Assembly (NCBI GenBank): GCA_013365365.1 | Contig: JABVXU010000290.1 | Location: 1-64,000 of the forward strand | DNA length: 64,000 bases | Direction of reading: 5' to 3' | Origin: Cruorifilaria tuberocauda | Taxonomy: Eukaryota; Nematoda; Chromadorea; Rhabditida; Onchocercidae | The notes under the pieces: generated by a model | What the model was told of the DNA's origin: nothing | Database searches by the model: none | The model's input: the letters and a program-made list of their open reading frames with translations, nothing else | Program-made: the position numbers and the translations under genes | Shown: piece by piece, positions 63,511-64,000 of the stretch | Numbering within the stretch: the stretch's first letter is position 1 | Layout of the letters: each line of letters begins with the position of its first letter

Positions 63511-64000
63511 AATTTTTCCAAGCATTAAATCATTTTTAATAAAACGAAAAGCAAATAACCTGTTTAATTAAAATTTCATTTATCTAATAAGTGGAAAAGT
63601 TTTACTAAACGAAAAAACTTTGTGACAAATAAAAGAATTTTTCAGGATTGAATTGCTTTTAATGAATAAATAAATTTTTTTGAATCTAAATATTCTCTTT
63701 TAACTGAATTAAATTATTCATTTCTTTCCTTGTCGAATTATTGCACTATGAAAGATTACATATTACTCAAAAAATTTTACTCAATATTTCCACAAATTCG
63801 ATTTTATTTAATTCTAATTGCTGAATTCCAGCGTATTTATTAATATTTGATTAGCTTAAACTTCATTGTTTCTATAACTCTTTTTAATTTAGAAATAATT
63901 TATGGATTAATAATTTTGTTTGTATTTAATTTAATTTTTAATTTTTAACATTTATTATTCCGAAAATTTTCTCCCATTTTTCTGTGCACTAAATTAAATT

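Larger units (their letters stand above)
61195..64000. other. AT-rich DNA, probably first intron of the terminal gene
   Basis: No coding exon is supported. It contains a 62-bp minisatellite (61618-61803), a GA-rich tract near 62145-62190, tandem GATAAGTGAT phrases near 62890-62925, a degenerate minisatellite (62940-63210) and a degenerate repeat around TTACTGTAATTTTTTT (63364-63510). Confidence 0.5.

Overview
The window is nuclear DNA of a nematode. The genes are cut into many short exons (often 50-200 bp) with TTTTCAG- or TTTAG-type acceptors. Several gene starts sit just downstream of an unpaired 3' splice acceptor, as expected for spliced-leader trans-splicing. The proteins match families named in C. 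elegans (gad-1, cdk-8, him-14). The very AT-rich background and the purine/pyrimidine microsatellites would fit a filarial or other clade III parasite, but that placement is inference. I saw no bacterial, viral or transposase-coding insert. Layout: 1-11441 is AT-rich gene-poor DNA full of microsatellites, minisatellites, palindromes, a G-quadruplex motif and dense TGATAA (GATA-factor-type) words. 11442-13542 (-) encodes a coiled-coil protein with a possible ALMS-motif-like C-terminus. It is divergent from 14598-19399 (+), the WD-repeat protein WDR70/GAD-1. Next on + come the Mediator kinase CDK8 (20094-24442) and the meiotic MutS homologue MSH4/HIM-14 (26669-34880). A tRNA-Asn(GTT) lies on - at 35600-35673. 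A TMF1-type Golgi coiled-coil gene spans 36592-46616 (+), and inside its largest intron sits an intronless PDK1-like kinase gene (42612-43571, +). A long multi-zinc-finger gene that I cannot name follows (about 48671-58217, +). The last 6 kb is AT-rich again and holds the probable first exon (61038-61194) of a secreted or membrane protein that continues beyond the window. How the genes relate: this is a mixed neighbourhood (chromatin and DNA-damage WD protein, Mediator kinase, meiotic crossover factor, Golgi golgin, signalling kinase, zinc-finger protein), not a pathway cluster. gad-1 and cdk-8 lie on the same strand 694 bp apart, so shared transcription is possible but unproven. Exon models were built by hand by keeping reading frame across GT-AG junctions and comparing remembered family motifs. 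The internal exons of gad-1, cdk-8, him-14 and the TMF1 gene are frame-consistent throughout. The 5' end of the zinc-finger gene and a few weak acceptors are the least certain parts. The most unusual points are the nested intronless kinase, the altered D-loop (DELACST in place of DELGRGT) in the MSH4 homologue, the homotypic TGATAA clusters, and the unnamed five-finger protein with a probable GC-AG intron.
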